A stretch of DNA of 64,000 bases from Lachnospiraceae bacterium MD308 (GCA_010206225.2 VIQU02000029.1:2299-66298); one strand, 5' to 3'; shown: positions 38,763-48,097, counted from the first letter of the stretch. Translations and numbers: made by a program. Notes: generated by a model from the letters alone, not told the origin.

Positions 38763-41345
38763 TTGCAAAAGGAGCAATTTGACATTACGGGTATGACCTG
38801 TTCCGCCTGCTCTGCAAGAATTGAGAAAAGCGTAGCGAAGCTGCCGGGAATAAAGGAGGTATCCGTAAACCTGCTAAAAAACAGTATGGTTGCTTCTTAT
38901 GATGAGTCTGTTCTGGATACGGAGGGAATTGTGCAGGCAGTTGAAAAAGCCGGGTACGGGGCATTTCCTAAATCGTTTCAGAATAAGAAGCAGACTGTAA
39001 ATACTTCTGCGAAGCAGACAGCACAGCCAGAGGCAAACACAGCACAAAAAGAATACGGTCAGATGAAAAAGCGGCTGCTTCTGTCCGCACTGTTTACCAT
39101 TCCACTGTTCTATATATCTATGGGGCATATGATGGGGTGGATACTTCCCAAAGGGCTGCTTGGTATGGAAAATGCAATGAGTTTTGCTTTTACACAGTTT
39201 CTATTGCTGATTCCGGTAGTGTTCATCAATTTTAAATATTACCGCATGGGTTTTAAGACACTGTTTCATGGCTCACCGAATATGGATTCCCTGATTGCTA
39301 TTGGTTCTGGTGCGGCAATCGTCTATGGTATCTATGCCATTTATAAAATCGGGATAGGATTTGGGCATGGCGATATGGAAACCGTACACAGCTTTATGAT
39401 GGATCTGTATTTTGAATCGGCGGGTATGATTCTGACACTTATAACATTAGGTAAGACGCTGGAAGCTCGTGCAAAAGGAAAGACCTCAGATGCCATTACA
39501 AAACTGATGAACCTTGCGCCTAAGACTGCTACAGTGGAGAGGAATGGAATTGAAATACAGGTTCCGGTAGAGGAAGTGCAGGCAGGAGAAGTTTTAGTTG
39601 TAAAAGCGGGGGAGTCCATTCCGGTAGACGGGGTAATTCTGGAAGGGGTTTCGTCTGTGGATGAATCGGCTCTGACCGGAGAGAGTATACCTGTGGAAAA
39701 GCAGACCGGGGATAAAGTAATCGGCGCAACAATCAATAAATCCGGCTATTTTAAAATGCAGGCTACGAAAGTAGGGGATGACACCACATTAGCACAGATC
39801 GTGCGGCTTGTGGATGAAGCAACCAGTTCAAAAGCGCCTATTGCAAAACTGGCGGATAAGGTCAGCGGGGTATTTGTCCCGGTTGTTATCGGCATTGCCT
39901 TAATTGCGGTTATTGTATGGCTTTTTGCGGGATATGGATTTGAGTTTGCCCTTTCTATTGGTATTTCCATTCTTGTCATATCCTGCCCTTGCGCTCTCGG
40001 TCTGGCAACACCTACCGCAATCATGGTAGGCACAGGGAAAGGAGCATCAAATGGCATTTTGATTAAGTCGGCGGAAGCTCTGGAGGTAGCGCATAGCATT
40101 GATACGGTTGTTTTGGATAAGACCGGGACAATCACACAGGGAACGCCTGTGGTAACGAATGTGCTGGTAAAAGAGGGAATTTCACAGGATGAGCTTCTGC
40201 AGGTTGCCGCTTCTCTGGAAAAAATGTCAGAACACCCACTTGCAGATGCGATTGTGGAGGAAGCAGAAAAGAACGCTTTAGGCTTTTTGCCTGTGAATAA
40301 CTTTAAGCAGATTCCGGGGCAGGGGATTATGGGAGAAATCCAAAATGTTACCTGTCTTGCAGGAAACCGCCGCCTGATGTCTGCACAAGGCATAGAAGGA
40401 GGCGCATTGCTCCAGCTTGGGGAAGCAATGGCTGTGGACGGAAAAACACCATTATTCTTTGCGAGGGGTGGACAGCTTATCGGTGTGGTGGCTGTGGCAG
40501 ATGTGGTAAAGCCTACCAGTAAACAGGCAATACAGGAATTATCCGGCTTGGGAATGGAAGTTGTCATGCTTACCGGGGACAATGCCAAAACTGCGGAAGC
40601 AATCAGAAAGCAGGTGGGTGTAGACAGGGTAGTTGCCGAAGTATTCCCGCAGGATAAGGAAAAGGAAATCCGGCGTTTACAGGAGAAGGGCAGGAAGGTA
40701 GCTATGGTAGGGGATGGCATCAATGATGCGCCTGCGCTTGCAAGGGCAGATGTAGGAATTGCTATCGGGGCAGGAACGGATGTGGCGATTGAATCAGCGG
40801 ATATTGTGTTGATGAAAAGTGACCTCTTGGATGTGTCTGCCGCTGTCCAGTTAAGCAAGGCGGTTATCCGCAACATCAAGCAAAACCTGTTTTGGGCGTT
40901 TATCTATAATATCATTGGTATTCCGGTTGCGGCGGGGGTATTTTACCTGTCCTTCGGCTTGAAGTTAAACCCAATGATCGGAGCCTTTGCAATGAGTTTC
41001 AGCTCTGTCTTTGTGGTATCAAATGCTCTGCGGCTTCGCTGGTTCAAAGCAAAGCATCTTGCAAGACCGGAACAGGAAGAAACATATAACAGCAGTCAGA
41101 TAATTTTATCAAAAAAAGGTGAAGGAGAAAAGAACATGGAAAAATTATTGAAGATTGAAGGAATGGTTTGCGGAAACTGTGTAAAACACGTTTCTAAGGC
41201 GTTAATGGAGATTGAGGGCGTTTCAGATGTCACAGTGCAACTGGAAGCAAAAACGGCATTGGTACAGATGCGCTATGTGGTATCAGAGGACAGGTTGAAA
41301 ACAGCAGTTGAAGATGCTGGCTATCAGCTTATAAGTGTTCAGTAG
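38763..41345 (+). CDS. copA: Copper-translocating P-type ATPase with N- and C-terminal HMA domains
   Basis: An 860-residue Cu(+) exporter. The N-terminal HMA carries GMTCSACS. The core has TGES, membrane site [20 protein letters not shown] and [12 protein letters not shown]7 and TM8 signatures [11 protein letters not shown] and [15 protein letters not shown] are those of P1B-1 copper pumps. After the last helix a linker leads to a second [19 protein letters not shown], of CopZ type. Start is TTG 38763 (AAGAAGGG upstream). A perfect internal ribosome binding site before this last domain could give free CopZ. The csoR gene follows. Confidence 0.92.
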   Translation: MQKEQFDITGMTCSACSARIEKSVAKLPGIKEVSVNLLKNSMVASYDESVLDTEGIVQAVEKAGYGAFPKSFQNKKQTVNTSAKQTAQPEANTAQKEYGQMKKRLLLSALFTIPLFYISMGHMMGWILPKGLLGMENAMSFAFTQFLLLIPVVFINFKYYRMGFKTLFHGSPNMDSLIAIGSGAAIVYGIYAIYKIGIGFGHGDMETVHSFMMDLYFESAGMILTLITLGKTLEARAKGKTSDAITKLMNLAPKTATVERNGIEIQVPVEEVQAGEVLVVKAGESIPVDGVILEGVSSVDESALTGESIPVEKQTGDKVIGATINKSGYFKMQATKVGDDTTLAQIVRLVDEATSSKAPIAKLADKVSGVFVPVVIGIALIAVIVWLFAGYGFEFALSIGISILVISCPCALGLATPTAIMVGTGKGASNGILIKSAEALEVAHSIDTVVLDKTGTITQGTPVVTNVLVKEGISQDELLQVAASLEKMSEHPLADAIVEEAEKNALGFLPVNNFKQIPGQGIMGEIQNVTCLAGNRRLMSAQGIEGGALLQLGEAMAVDGKTPLFFARGGQLIGVVAVADVVKPTSKQAIQELSGLGMEVVMLTGDNAKTAEAIRKQVGVDRVVAEVFPQDKEKEIRRLQEKGRKVAMVGDGINDAPALARADVGIAIGAGTDVAIESADIVLMKSDLLDVSAAVQLSKAVIRNIKQNLFWAFIYNIIGIPVAAGVFYLSFGLKLNPMIGAFAMSFSSVFVVSNALRLRWFKAKHLARPEQEETYNSSQIILSKKGEGEKNMEKLLKIEGMVCGNCVKHVSKALMEIEGVSDVTVQLEAKTALVQMRYVVSEDRLKTAVEDAGYQLISVQ
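41136..41345 (+). other. Possible internal translation start giving a free CopZ-like chaperone
   Basis: Inside copA, GAAGGAG (41121-41127) is followed after 8 bases by in-frame ATG 41136. Initiation there would make a 69-residue protein with the GMVCGNC copper site, identical to the ATPase C terminus. Confidence 0.45.
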
Positions 41346-41356
41346 CCGGGTTGCCT

Positions 41357-41620
41357 ATGAAAGCGAAAAAAGGAAATGTTACCCATAAACTGAAAATTGC
41401 GAAAGGTCAGTTAGACGGTATCCTGCAAATGATAGAGGAAGATCGTTACTGCGTGGATATATCAAATCAGCTTTTAGCGACACAGGCACTATTAAAGAGT
41501 GCCAACCAACAGATTTTACAGGCACATATCCGTAACTGTGTCAGGGAAGCGTTACAGACCGATGCAGAAAACCCGAAACTGGAGGAAGCGTTGCAGCTAT
41601 TGGAAAAAATGGTGCAATAG
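41357..41620 (+). CDS. csoR: CsoR-family copper-sensing repressor
   Basis: An 87-residue all-helical repressor of the DUF156/CsoR family: KIAKGQLDGILQMIEEDRYCVDISNQLLATQALL, then ILQAHIRNCVREAL. The copper ligands Cys (RYCVD), His and Cys (AHIRNC) are all present. ATG 41357 is taken as start; TTG 41351 is an alternative. Directly downstream of copA, it should repress the operon without copper. Confidence 0.87.
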   Translation: MKAKKGNVTHKLKIAKGQLDGILQMIEEDRYCVDISNQLLATQALLKSANQQILQAHIRNCVREALQTDAENPKLEEALQLLEKMVQ

Positions 41621-41700
41621 AGCAGATATTTCCGATTGGAGCAAAAGTCCTTCGGATAAGAGCAGACAAAAGGGATTGACTTTTAATATACTCTATATGG

Positions 41701-41714
41701 TTAGGCATGGCTAA
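41701..41714. promoter_or_regulatory. Palindrome upstream of the MATE gene
   Basis: TTAGGCATGGCTAA is a 14-bp palindrome with one mismatch, 20 bp before the MATE start and overlapping a likely promoter (TTGACT at 41678). Confidence 0.45.
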
Positions 41715-41734
41715 TATAGATATAAGGAGGAAAC

Positions 41735-43099
41735 ATGATGAAACAGTCACTTGATACAAGGACAAAATTATTGACGAAAAGTCCGTTTCCCCTCATGCTG
41801 GAGCTTAGTATACCTGCGGTTCTTGGCATGGTGGTTGTAGGGCTTTATAACATGATGGATTCCATTTTTGTAGGGCAGATGGTAGGCGCAGCGCAAATGG
41901 GGGCGGTATCCGTATCTTATCCGTTTACGCTCATCAATGCGGGTTCAGCGGCGATGTTGGGAGTAGGCTCTGCTTCGGTGCTATCTCGTGCGATTGGCAA
42001 GAAAGATCAGGATACCATAAAAAAGATTATGGGAAATCTGATTGCAATGGTGCTTCTGCTGTCTGTTATTTACACTGTGATAGGTATGGTATTTACCCGC
42101 CAGCTTTTATCTCTGGCAGGTGCCAGCGATAATATCCTGAACTATGCGGAAAAATATCTGCGTATTGTGTTTGCGGGAAGCCTGTTTGTAAACTTCTTCC
42201 AGAGCGCTAATATGGTTATTCGTGGGGAAGGGCAGCTTAAAAAGGCAATGGCTATTATAGCAAGCGGAGCAATCCTGAACATTATCCTCGATCCGATTTT
42301 TATTACGGTTTTAAAGCCTTACGGATTGGGAGTGGAAGCGGCTGCTTATGCAACGATTTTTTCACAGTTCATTCAGGCGGTGATTACGTTATGGTACTTT
42401 AAGAAGAAAAGCGTAAATGTAAAAATCGGACGGATACATATTGACGGGGAATTACTGCCGCAGGTTCTGTCGGTTGGGGTTTCCGCTTTGCTGATGCAGG
42501 TTTTGACACTGGTACAGCAGACAGTGATTTATCGTGTGGCATCTGTGTATGGTGGGGAAAATTCGCAGATATTGTTAGGAGCTGCGCTGCGTTTCTGGAA
42601 CTTCTCGTTTGTTCCTCTTTGGGGTATCAGTCAGGGATTTCAGCCAGCCGCAGGGACAAACTACGGTGCGAAAGATTATGACCGGGTAAAGAAATTGACA
42701 GGCGTATTCATTACGGCGGCAACAGTGTTGTCCTTACTGTTCTACATTCCGGTTGAACTGTTCCCGGATAAGGTACTTTCCATGTTTATTACAACACCGG
42801 GTGTGGCAGCTTCGGGGGCAACCAATTTCCGGATTATGTTCAGTACCTATATTTTACAGGGAAGTTTCCTGATTGCGGTAACGCTGTTCCAGTCATTGGG
42901 AAAGGCGAATAAGGCTACTTGGTTAGTATTGTTCCGGCAGATTATTTTATTTATCCCGCTTTGTGTGGTTTTGCCGATGGTTGGCGGTATGGGGATTCGT
43001 GGTGTCTGGCTGGCGATTGCCCTGACCGATGCGGTTCTGGTTGTGATTACTGTGTTGATGATGCTTTCAGAATTTCGCAAGATGCCGGAAACAAAATAG
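41735..43099 (+). CDS. MATE-family multidrug efflux protein
   Basis: A 454-residue, 12-helix transporter with the two-repeat MATE layout: LELSIPAVLGMVVVGLYNMMDSIFVG, GAVSVSYPFTLI and, in the second half, GVSALLMQVLTLVQQTVIYR and LWGISQGFQPAAGTNYGAK. It exports cationic drugs in exchange for Na+ or H+. Start ATG 41735 follows ATAAGGAGGAAAC. A terminator and an AraC gene follow, suggesting local regulation. Confidence 0.88.
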   Translation: MMKQSLDTRTKLLTKSPFPLMLELSIPAVLGMVVVGLYNMMDSIFVGQMVGAAQMGAVSVSYPFTLINAGSAAMLGVGSASVLSRAIGKKDQDTIKKIMGNLIAMVLLLSVIYTVIGMVFTRQLLSLAGASDNILNYAEKYLRIVFAGSLFVNFFQSANMVIRGEGQLKKAMAIIASGAILNIILDPIFITVLKPYGLGVEAAAYATIFSQFIQAVITLWYFKKKSVNVKIGRIHIDGELLPQVLSVGVSALLMQVLTLVQQTVIYRVASVYGGENSQILLGAALRFWNFSFVPLWGISQGFQPAAGTNYGAKDYDRVKKLTGVFITAATVLSLLFYIPVELFPDKVLSMFITTPGVAASGATNFRIMFSTYILQGSFLIAVTLFQSLGKANKATWLVLFRQIILFIPLCVVLPMVGGMGIRGVWLAIALTDAVLVVITVLMMLSEFRKMPETK

Positions 43100-43117
43100 A
43101 GTGAGGAAATGTATATT

Positions 43118-43156
43118 GAGCCGATACTTTGTTTGATAAGGTATTGGCTCTTTTCT
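43118..43156 (+). terminator. Terminator after MATE gene
   Basis: GAGCCGATAC pairs with GTATTGGCTC, followed by TTTTCTTT. Confidence 0.82.
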
Positions 43157-43230
43157 TTGTTTGCACAATCGGTGGAGATAGAATATAATTCTAATTGGAG
43201 TGTAAATCCTACCGATTGGAGCAGTATATT

Positions 43231-44277
43231 ATGAAGAAAAGATATATAACAGAGGATGCCAGAAAACATCTGGCGGAACAGATTAACAGTATAGAAGGAA
43301 TAGAGAGGACTGCCATGCAGGAAAACTTAGTGAAAAACACAAAAGGGCTGTCTGCGGTTATTCCGAAGGATAATGACGGATATTGTACGGTCTATAAAAT
43401 GGATTGTGCCGATGGTTTAGGACTGATGACAGTTTATCAGGTTTATCCGGGCATACAGCTTATTTACAATGATTTTGAAGCAACAGGCTGTGAATGGGAA
43501 GGTACGCTTGGGAAGAATATATTGGAAATCAACCATTGCAGAGAAGGGTGTGAGGGAAGCAAATTGTTAAGCGGTTCCTGTCTGTATCTTGGGGAGGGTG
43601 ATATGTCCATTCATACAATGGATAACTGTGCTTCCGAAATGGCGTTTCCATTAAAGCATTACCGGGGAATTTCCGTTGTTATCAATTTGGAGCTGGTATC
43701 AGAATATCCGCCGCAGACTTTGGCAGAAAGCGGAATTGATATATTGGAATTTAAGGAAAAGTTTTGTGCAGATGGAAACTGCTTTATTATGCGGGCGAAG
43801 GATGAAATCGAGCATATCTTTTCGGAGCTTTATTCTGTGCCGGACTGTCTGCAAAAGCCATATTTTAAGCTAAAGGTGCAGGAACTTCTTCTTTTCCTCT
43901 GCATGGTGGACGTAACAAAAGAGAAACAGCGGGAAATGTATACTTCGCCGCAGGTGGAGATTGTCAAGGAAATCCATAAAAAGTTAATTTCCAATTTGCA
44001 GGAGCGTTTTACGATTGAGGAGCTTTCCAAAGAATACCTTATCAATACAGCTACTTTAAAAGCCACATTTAAAGGAATTTATGGACAGCCTATCGGAACT
44101 TACATGAAAGAATACCGCATGAAACAGGCGGCTGTGCTTCTCAGGCAGACGAAAAGCACAATAGCGGAGATCGCAAATCAGGTGGGATATGAGAACCAGA
44201 GCAAGTTTTCAACAGCTTTTCGGGATATATTGAAGATAACACCTGCAGAATACCGCAAACAAAATGCCAGTGAATAA
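43231..44277 (+). CDS. AraC-family transcriptional regulator
   Basis: A 348-residue regulator. The C-terminal 100 residues hold two helix-turn-helix motifs: FTIEELSKEYLINTATLKATFKGIYG and STIAEIANQVGYENQSKFSTAFRDI, then PAEYRK. The N-terminal domain (YQVYPGIQLIYNDFEATGCEWEG) resembles the cupin-like effector domain of RipA-type regulators common in Clostridia. Start ATG 43231 after GGAGCAGTATATT. Likely regulates the MATE gene or nearby cargo. Ligand unknown. Confidence 0.82.
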   Translation: MKKRYITEDARKHLAEQINSIEGIERTAMQENLVKNTKGLSAVIPKDNDGYCTVYKMDCADGLGLMTVYQVYPGIQLIYNDFEATGCEWEGTLGKNILEINHCREGCEGSKLLSGSCLYLGEGDMSIHTMDNCASEMAFPLKHYRGISVVINLELVSEYPPQTLAESGIDILEFKEKFCADGNCFIMRAKDEIEHIFSELYSVPDCLQKPYFKLKVQELLLFLCMVDVTKEKQREMYTSPQVEIVKEIHKKLISNLQERFTIEELSKEYLINTATLKATFKGIYGQPIGTYMKEYRMKQAAVLLRQTKSTIAEIANQVGYENQSKFSTAFRDILKITPAEYRKQNASE

Positions 44278-44380
44278 ACTGGAATGAGAAGCAGCATAGC
44301 ATAATGGGAAGGGAGGTCGTTTTGGAGGTCAGAATGAAGATAAGACAAGTTGGTTTATCAGTGTTAGGCAGGTGGTTATA

Positions 44381-44815
44381 ATGGGTAAGGTGATGATACT
44401 GTCTTTTTCGGAGGATGAGGAAGAAGTCTGCCAGAGAATGTTGCAGATTATAAGCGAAAGCCCCCGCTTTGAAGGCTGTAATGTGCTTCAAGTGGAAAGA
44501 CACCTTAGTATCGGAGAAATGAAGCTGAACATAGCAGAGAAAAATGTGGTCATACATGGTGCGGAGGTTATGCTTACCAATAGGGAGTTTGAAATACTGT
44601 ATTTGTTAGCGCAGAGTCCCGGCAGGATATTCAGCAAAGAGCAGATTTATGATATTGTCTGGCAGGAGCCATATTCTGGCGATTACAATATTGTCATGAG
44701 CCATATCCGCCATATAAGGGAGAAAATAGAGGACAATCCGGGCAAGCCGCTTTACATACAGACCGTATGGGGCATTGGCTATCGGTTCAACAAAAATTTA
44801 AGCAGCAGTCTGTGA
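44381..44815 (+). CDS. Orphan OmpR-type winged-helix regulator without normal receiver
   Basis: A 144-residue protein. The C-terminal half is a complete OmpR/PhoB effector domain: MLTNREFEILYLLAQSPGRIFSKEQIYDIVW, VMSHIRHIREKIEDNPGKP and YIQTVWGIGYRF. The N-terminal 50 residues (VMILSFSEDEEEVCQRMLQIIS) are too short for a phospho-receiver and lack the Asp/Lys set. It is thus either a truncated or a phosphorylation-independent regulator. Start ATG 44381 after GGCAGGTGGTTATA. Confidence 0.72.
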   Translation: MGKVMILSFSEDEEEVCQRMLQIISESPRFEGCNVLQVERHLSIGEMKLNIAEKNVVIHGAEVMLTNREFEILYLLAQSPGRIFSKEQIYDIVWQEPYSGDYNIVMSHIRHIREKIEDNPGKPLYIQTVWGIGYRFNKNLSSSL

Positions 44816-44840
44816 TGTGAAAACAGATTGCTGCTTATTT
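44800..44840. terminator. Terminator shared by convergent genes
   Basis: AAGCAGCAGTCTGT pairs with ACAGATTGCTGCTT, followed by ATTTTTTG. Confidence 0.78.
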
Positions 44841-45092
44841 TTTGTCCTGTACGCCTAAGAGGTATTCGCAGGATACATGGAAGAACTCTGCCAGAGCCAC
44901 CACTTCATAATCCGGGACAAACCGTGTCCCTTTTTCAATCCGTAAAACGGTCAGGTCGCTAAACTCATATCCGGCAAGCTGGAGCTGCTCTGCAAGGGCT
45001 TTCTGTGACAGCTTCCTTTCCGTCCGCAGTTCCATAACCCTTTGACCGATTAGGTTTTTGGAGTTGTTTTCCTTATTCCAATAGATTTTAAT
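44835..45092 (-). CDS. XRE-type regulator, possibly with an ATT start
   Basis: The HTH RKLSQKALAEQLQLAGYEFSDLTVLRIEKG is followed by VPDYEVVALAEFFHVSCEYLLG. A frame from ATG 45035 would cut into helix 1. In-frame codons extend upstream to IKIYWNKENNSKNLIGQRVMELR, the usual N terminus of this family as recalled, with GGTGGTAGGAT just before ATT at 45092. A rare ATT start, or a start-codon mutation in a decaying gene, would explain this. Confidence 0.6.
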   Translation of the reverse strand: MKIYWNKENNSKNLIGQRVMELRTERKLSQKALAEQLQLAGYEFSDLTVLRIEKGTRFVPDYEVVALAEFFHVSCEYLLGVQDKK

Positions 45093-45271
45093 ATCCTACC
45101 ACCAACTTTCTAAAGATGAAGTCCCTTACCATTGATTTTACGAAATATTGTTGATAATATACTTCTAAAGATGAAGTGCTAGGGAATTATCTTGTTATTG
45201 AGAAATTGGGGATTGATAATACTGCCTGTAAAATACAATAATATTTTTAACAGAGAAAGGTGGAAACAAGC

Positions 45272-45607
45272 ATGAATGAAGTTTTTGAAACATTGTCGGA
45301 TGTCTTTGAGGAGCTGCGCAGCGAATCGGAGGACAGGGAGTATTCCGTCCAGACGGAGGAAGCAAAAGCAGCCAGCCGGGAACTGAAAAAGAAACAGAAG
45401 GCATTTGAAGCATATCTTTCCAAGCTACCGAAAGAGGACAGGGAACTTTTGGAGGACTATATGGATGCGGTGGATCATGCCCATTACAAGGAGGAACAGC
45501 GGGCATATTATCAGGGATTTGTGGACAGCGTACAGGTTCTTGACGGACTTGGCATTATAAAAAAGCGTATCCGTATAAAAGAGTTTCTTCAAAAATTCAG
45601 CAAATAG
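45272..45607 (+). CDS. Small helical protein of conjugative elements (DUF6809-like)
   Basis: A 111-residue acidic helical protein: NEVFETLSDVFEELRSES, ELKKKQKAFEAYLSKLPKEDRELLEDYMDAVDHAHYKEEQRAYYQGF then LGIIKK. The end resembles small proteins seen in Clostridia ICEs (DUF6809-like by recall); function is unknown. Start ATG 45272 follows GAAAGGTGGAAACAAGC. Confidence 0.55.
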   Translation: MNEVFETLSDVFEELRSESEDREYSVQTEEAKAASRELKKKQKAFEAYLSKLPKEDRELLEDYMDAVDHAHYKEEQRAYYQGFVDSVQVLDGLGIIKKRIRIKEFLQKFSK

Positions 45608-45613
45608 ACAAAG

Positions 45614-45650
45614 AGGTGGCTGGCAGGACAGAAGGCGAGCCACCTTTTTT
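45614..45650 (+). terminator. Terminator
   Basis: AGGTGGCT pairs with AGCCACCT, followed by TTTTTT. Confidence 0.78.
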
Positions 45651-45707
45651 GCATGGTTCAGAAAAATCCAGAAATACTCACGAAAAAATTCAGATGTTGG
45701 GGATATT

Positions 45708-46055
45708 CTATTCTTTGGGATGTTTGTATGTCCGAAGATAGGCTTCCACAATAGCAAGGATTGTCGTAATCTGTTCCTCCGTACATTGTGACAGATAGAC
45801 CAGCAGACGCTTGTAGTCAAGATTGTCTGCCGGGGCGTCCGGATAGAAAAACGGATCGGCGGAAATATGTAAGGCTCGTATGAGCTGCCCTAGCTTTTCA
45901 ATGCTTGGCACGTTTCCATGATTTTCGATTTCCTTGATATAGCGGGAGGAAACGCCGGATTTTTCAGCCAGTTCTTCATAGGTCAGTTTCTGGTCGGTTC
46001 TAGCCTTTTTCAGACGGAATCCCATTTCCTTGTCAATTTTCTTTTTTCTTGCCAT
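45708..46055 (-). CDS. XRE-family regulator
   Basis: A 115-residue protein: MGFRLKKARTDQKLTYEELAEKSGVSSRYIKEIENHGNVPS then LIRALHISADPFFYP, a clear Cro/C1 HTH. The C-terminal helix CTEEQITTILAIVEAYLRT fits dimerisation. Start ATG 46055 behind GGAGGTGCATAT. It is transcribed away from the sigma/HTH_16 pair at 46584 and may repress that module, as in Tn916-like regulation. Confidence 0.75.
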   Translation of the reverse strand: MARKKKIDKEMGFRLKKARTDQKLTYEELAEKSGVSSRYIKEIENHGNVPSIEKLGQLIRALHISADPFFYPDAPADNLDYKRLLVYLSQCTEEQITTILAIVEAYLRTYKHPKE

Positions 46056-46073
46056 ATATGCACCTCCATGCAT

Positions 46074-46583
46074 AGTGTATATTGCACATTTCGCTTTGAA
46101 AATGCACTAATAAATCACTTTATCAGAGGGGCATAATGCACACATAAGAATAAAAAGACTTTGGATATTGCATATAAAAAAACGCAGTATCCAGAGGTTT
46201 TTTGCGTGGCTTTTATCCTTTGGGTACGTTTAGGGGAATTTATGTGTTCTGAACGGTCTGAGGGATATTTTTTTGACTTTGTGAACCTGTCCGGCTTCTG
46301 GCGTGGAAAGGCTCTTTTATAAGGTGTTTTACAGGCAGTAAGACAGGATACACCCTGACAAGTGAATTATACGCTCCCGTAGCGTGTGGGAAAAACAGAA
46401 TAGCAGATATGAATAACGTCCAGCGGGCATTTTGCCTGTCCGGGCGTTTTTTATATAAAAATATTTTTTTCAACATTTTTTGCCCTTACCCGAACATCAG
46501 CCTATCTCCATTTGGCAGATACAACGGAAAGGGAAAAGGCGTATGCCTTTGTCACGTCACAGCGGGGGAGGAGGTGAACTCGC
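46074..46583. other. Control region between XRE gene and sigma-like gene (copy 3)
   Basis: No gene is supported in this 510-bp stretch. The final 100 bp repeat the leader upstream of 26934: ACCCGAACAT, AAAGGCGTATGCCTTT hairpin and CACAGCGGGGGAGGAGG. Confidence 0.5.
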
Positions 46584-47024
46584 ATGAAGAAACCTTCTCA
46601 CCATGATGAAATGACAGTCAGGCATCGTTTTGACCGCCTGTGCCAGATGTCGCTGAAAGGCGAAGCAATCAATTATTACAGGCACATGGATTACCGCAGG
46701 GAACATGAAGCCATGTTTTCTGAACTGTCTGAAAAGGAGCTGAACCAGTTGTTTGTTATGGATGAATACGGAGTGGAAAACAGCCATTTTACAGTGCATG
46801 GATATGACATTGAGGTGAAAGACACCCTGATTGCGGAAGCGTTGCAGGCACTTTCGGAGAGGAAGCGGAATGTAATACTGCTTTCGTATTTTCTGGAAAT
46901 GAGCGATGCGGATATAGCAAGGGAGAAGAACCTTGTCCGCAGTACAGTCCATGAACACCGGACACGCTCACTTGAGATTTTAAGGAAGATTATGGAGGGA
47001 AAAGCAGATGAAACAGAGATGTAA
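46584..47024 (+). CDS. Conjugative-element sigma-like factor, copy 3
   Basis: A 146-residue sigma-70-like protein close to copy 2 (26934), with identical length and the same overlap with the following gene. Region 4 is ALSERKRNVILLSYFLEMSDADIAREKNL then STVHEHRTRSLEILRKI. Differences are scattered and largely conservative, showing purifying selection rather than a recent copy. It lies downstream of a divergent XRE repressor, so this copy retains its presumed regulator. Confidence 0.75.
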   Translation: MKKPSHHDEMTVRHRFDRLCQMSLKGEAINYYRHMDYRREHEAMFSELSEKELNQLFVMDEYGVENSHFTVHGYDIEVKDTLIAEALQALSERKRNVILLSYFLEMSDADIAREKNLVRSTVHEHRTRSLEILRKIMEGKADETEM

Positions 47025-47256
47025 GAACAGAGAAGAAAAGAATTTGTTGCCTTTCCATATCATTAAGGCAGCATCAGAAGGCGATGTACTGGCAATCAAC
47101 ACAGTCCTGAAGCATTATGAGGGATACATAATCACCCTGTCCACCCGGAAGATGTATGACGAGGGAGGGCGGCTTCATTATTGTGTCGATGAAACACTGC
47201 GCCGAAGGCTTGAAACAAAGTTAATCACAAAGATACTGGCGTTTGAAGCGGTATAA
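47008..47256 (+). CDS. HTH_16-type protein, copy 3
   Basis: An 82-residue protein almost identical to the one at 27358: LLPFHIIKAASEGDVLAINTV, HYEGYI and the end RRLETKLITKILAFEAV. It overlaps the sigma-like gene by 17 bases. In intact elements excisionase and integrase genes follow; here they are replaced by IS110 debris. Confidence 0.72.
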   Translation: MKQRCKNREEKNLLPFHIIKAASEGDVLAINTVLKHYEGYIITLSTRKMYDEGGRLHYCVDETLRRRLETKLITKILAFEAV

Positions 47257-47306
47257 AGGGCGGTTCGCTGCCCTTTTCCATAGCTGACAGATTTACAGCG
47301 GTGTAC

Positions 47307-47895
47307 CTTGCTACGAAAATAAAACTCGTAGCCAAGAACTGAACCTTGACAACAAATGTTTTCAACAATCATGGAAGCATCACGATAAAGCAGTCATATA
47401 AATGGCTGCCGTCAGTGAAATATTGGTATTACAAAAAATCAGGCTTGCGCTTCCACATGGTAGCCATGCTTCTCTAATTCACGTATGTATCGGGAAAGCT
47501 GTTTTTGTTCGCTGCTTTTACGTCTGGCTTCAAAACAGGATTCATCGAAAAGAGTGCCTTGCTTTAGCATGGTGTAAATAATTACAAGAAGTTTTCGTGA
47601 AGCTTGCTACGAAAATAAAACTCGTAGCCAAGAACTGAACCTTGACAACAAATGTTTTCAACAATCATGGAAGCATCACGATAAAGCAGTCATATAAATG
47701 GCTGCCGTCAGTGAAATATTGGTATTACAAAAAATCAGGCTTGCGCTTCCACATGGTAGCCATGCTTCTCTAATTCACGTATGTATCGGGAAAGCTGTTT
47801 TTGTTCGCTGCTTTTACGTCTGGCTTCAAAACAGGATTCATCGAAAAGAGTGCCTTGCTTTAGCATGGTGTAAATAATTACAAGAAGTTTTCGTG
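47307..47895. repeat. Tandem 296-bp duplication of an IS110 3' end
   Basis: 47307-47599 and 47603-47895 are direct copies joined by three bases (AAG); I see no differences between them. Each contains the last 80 or so codons of the IS110 transposase (reverse strand, ending YHVEAQA) and its downstream flank, matching 27657-27950. Neither has the rest of the transposase, so both are remnants. Confidence 0.85.
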
Positions 47896-47900
47896 CAAGG

Positions 47901-48097
47901 GTGTTGGACGGCGAATTGAGGGAGACATAAACGGCAAATTATTTTTCCAACCTTTTTCGCATTGACTGCGCAGCGCTGTCTACAAATGCATAATACCGCC
48001 GAAAATGCAGCACGCTGTTGGTATAGCTTTTCTTTCGAAATCGAAAGGCCATGAATCCCATTATGAGATCCATAGCCACATGATGTATTTGGATTTT
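47901..48097. other. Left non-coding end of the candidate transposon
   Basis: No gene. Starts TGTTGGACGGCG at the point where similarity to IS110 stops. TTTCTTTCGAAATCGAAAG near 48030 is a small inverted repeat. Confidence 0.4.

Noticed and set aside
39746-40879. Long antisense open frame (377 codons) across copA
   Set aside because: It lies opposite a high-quality P-type ATPase gene, has a Ser/Thr/Pro-rich shadow composition and no ribosome binding site.
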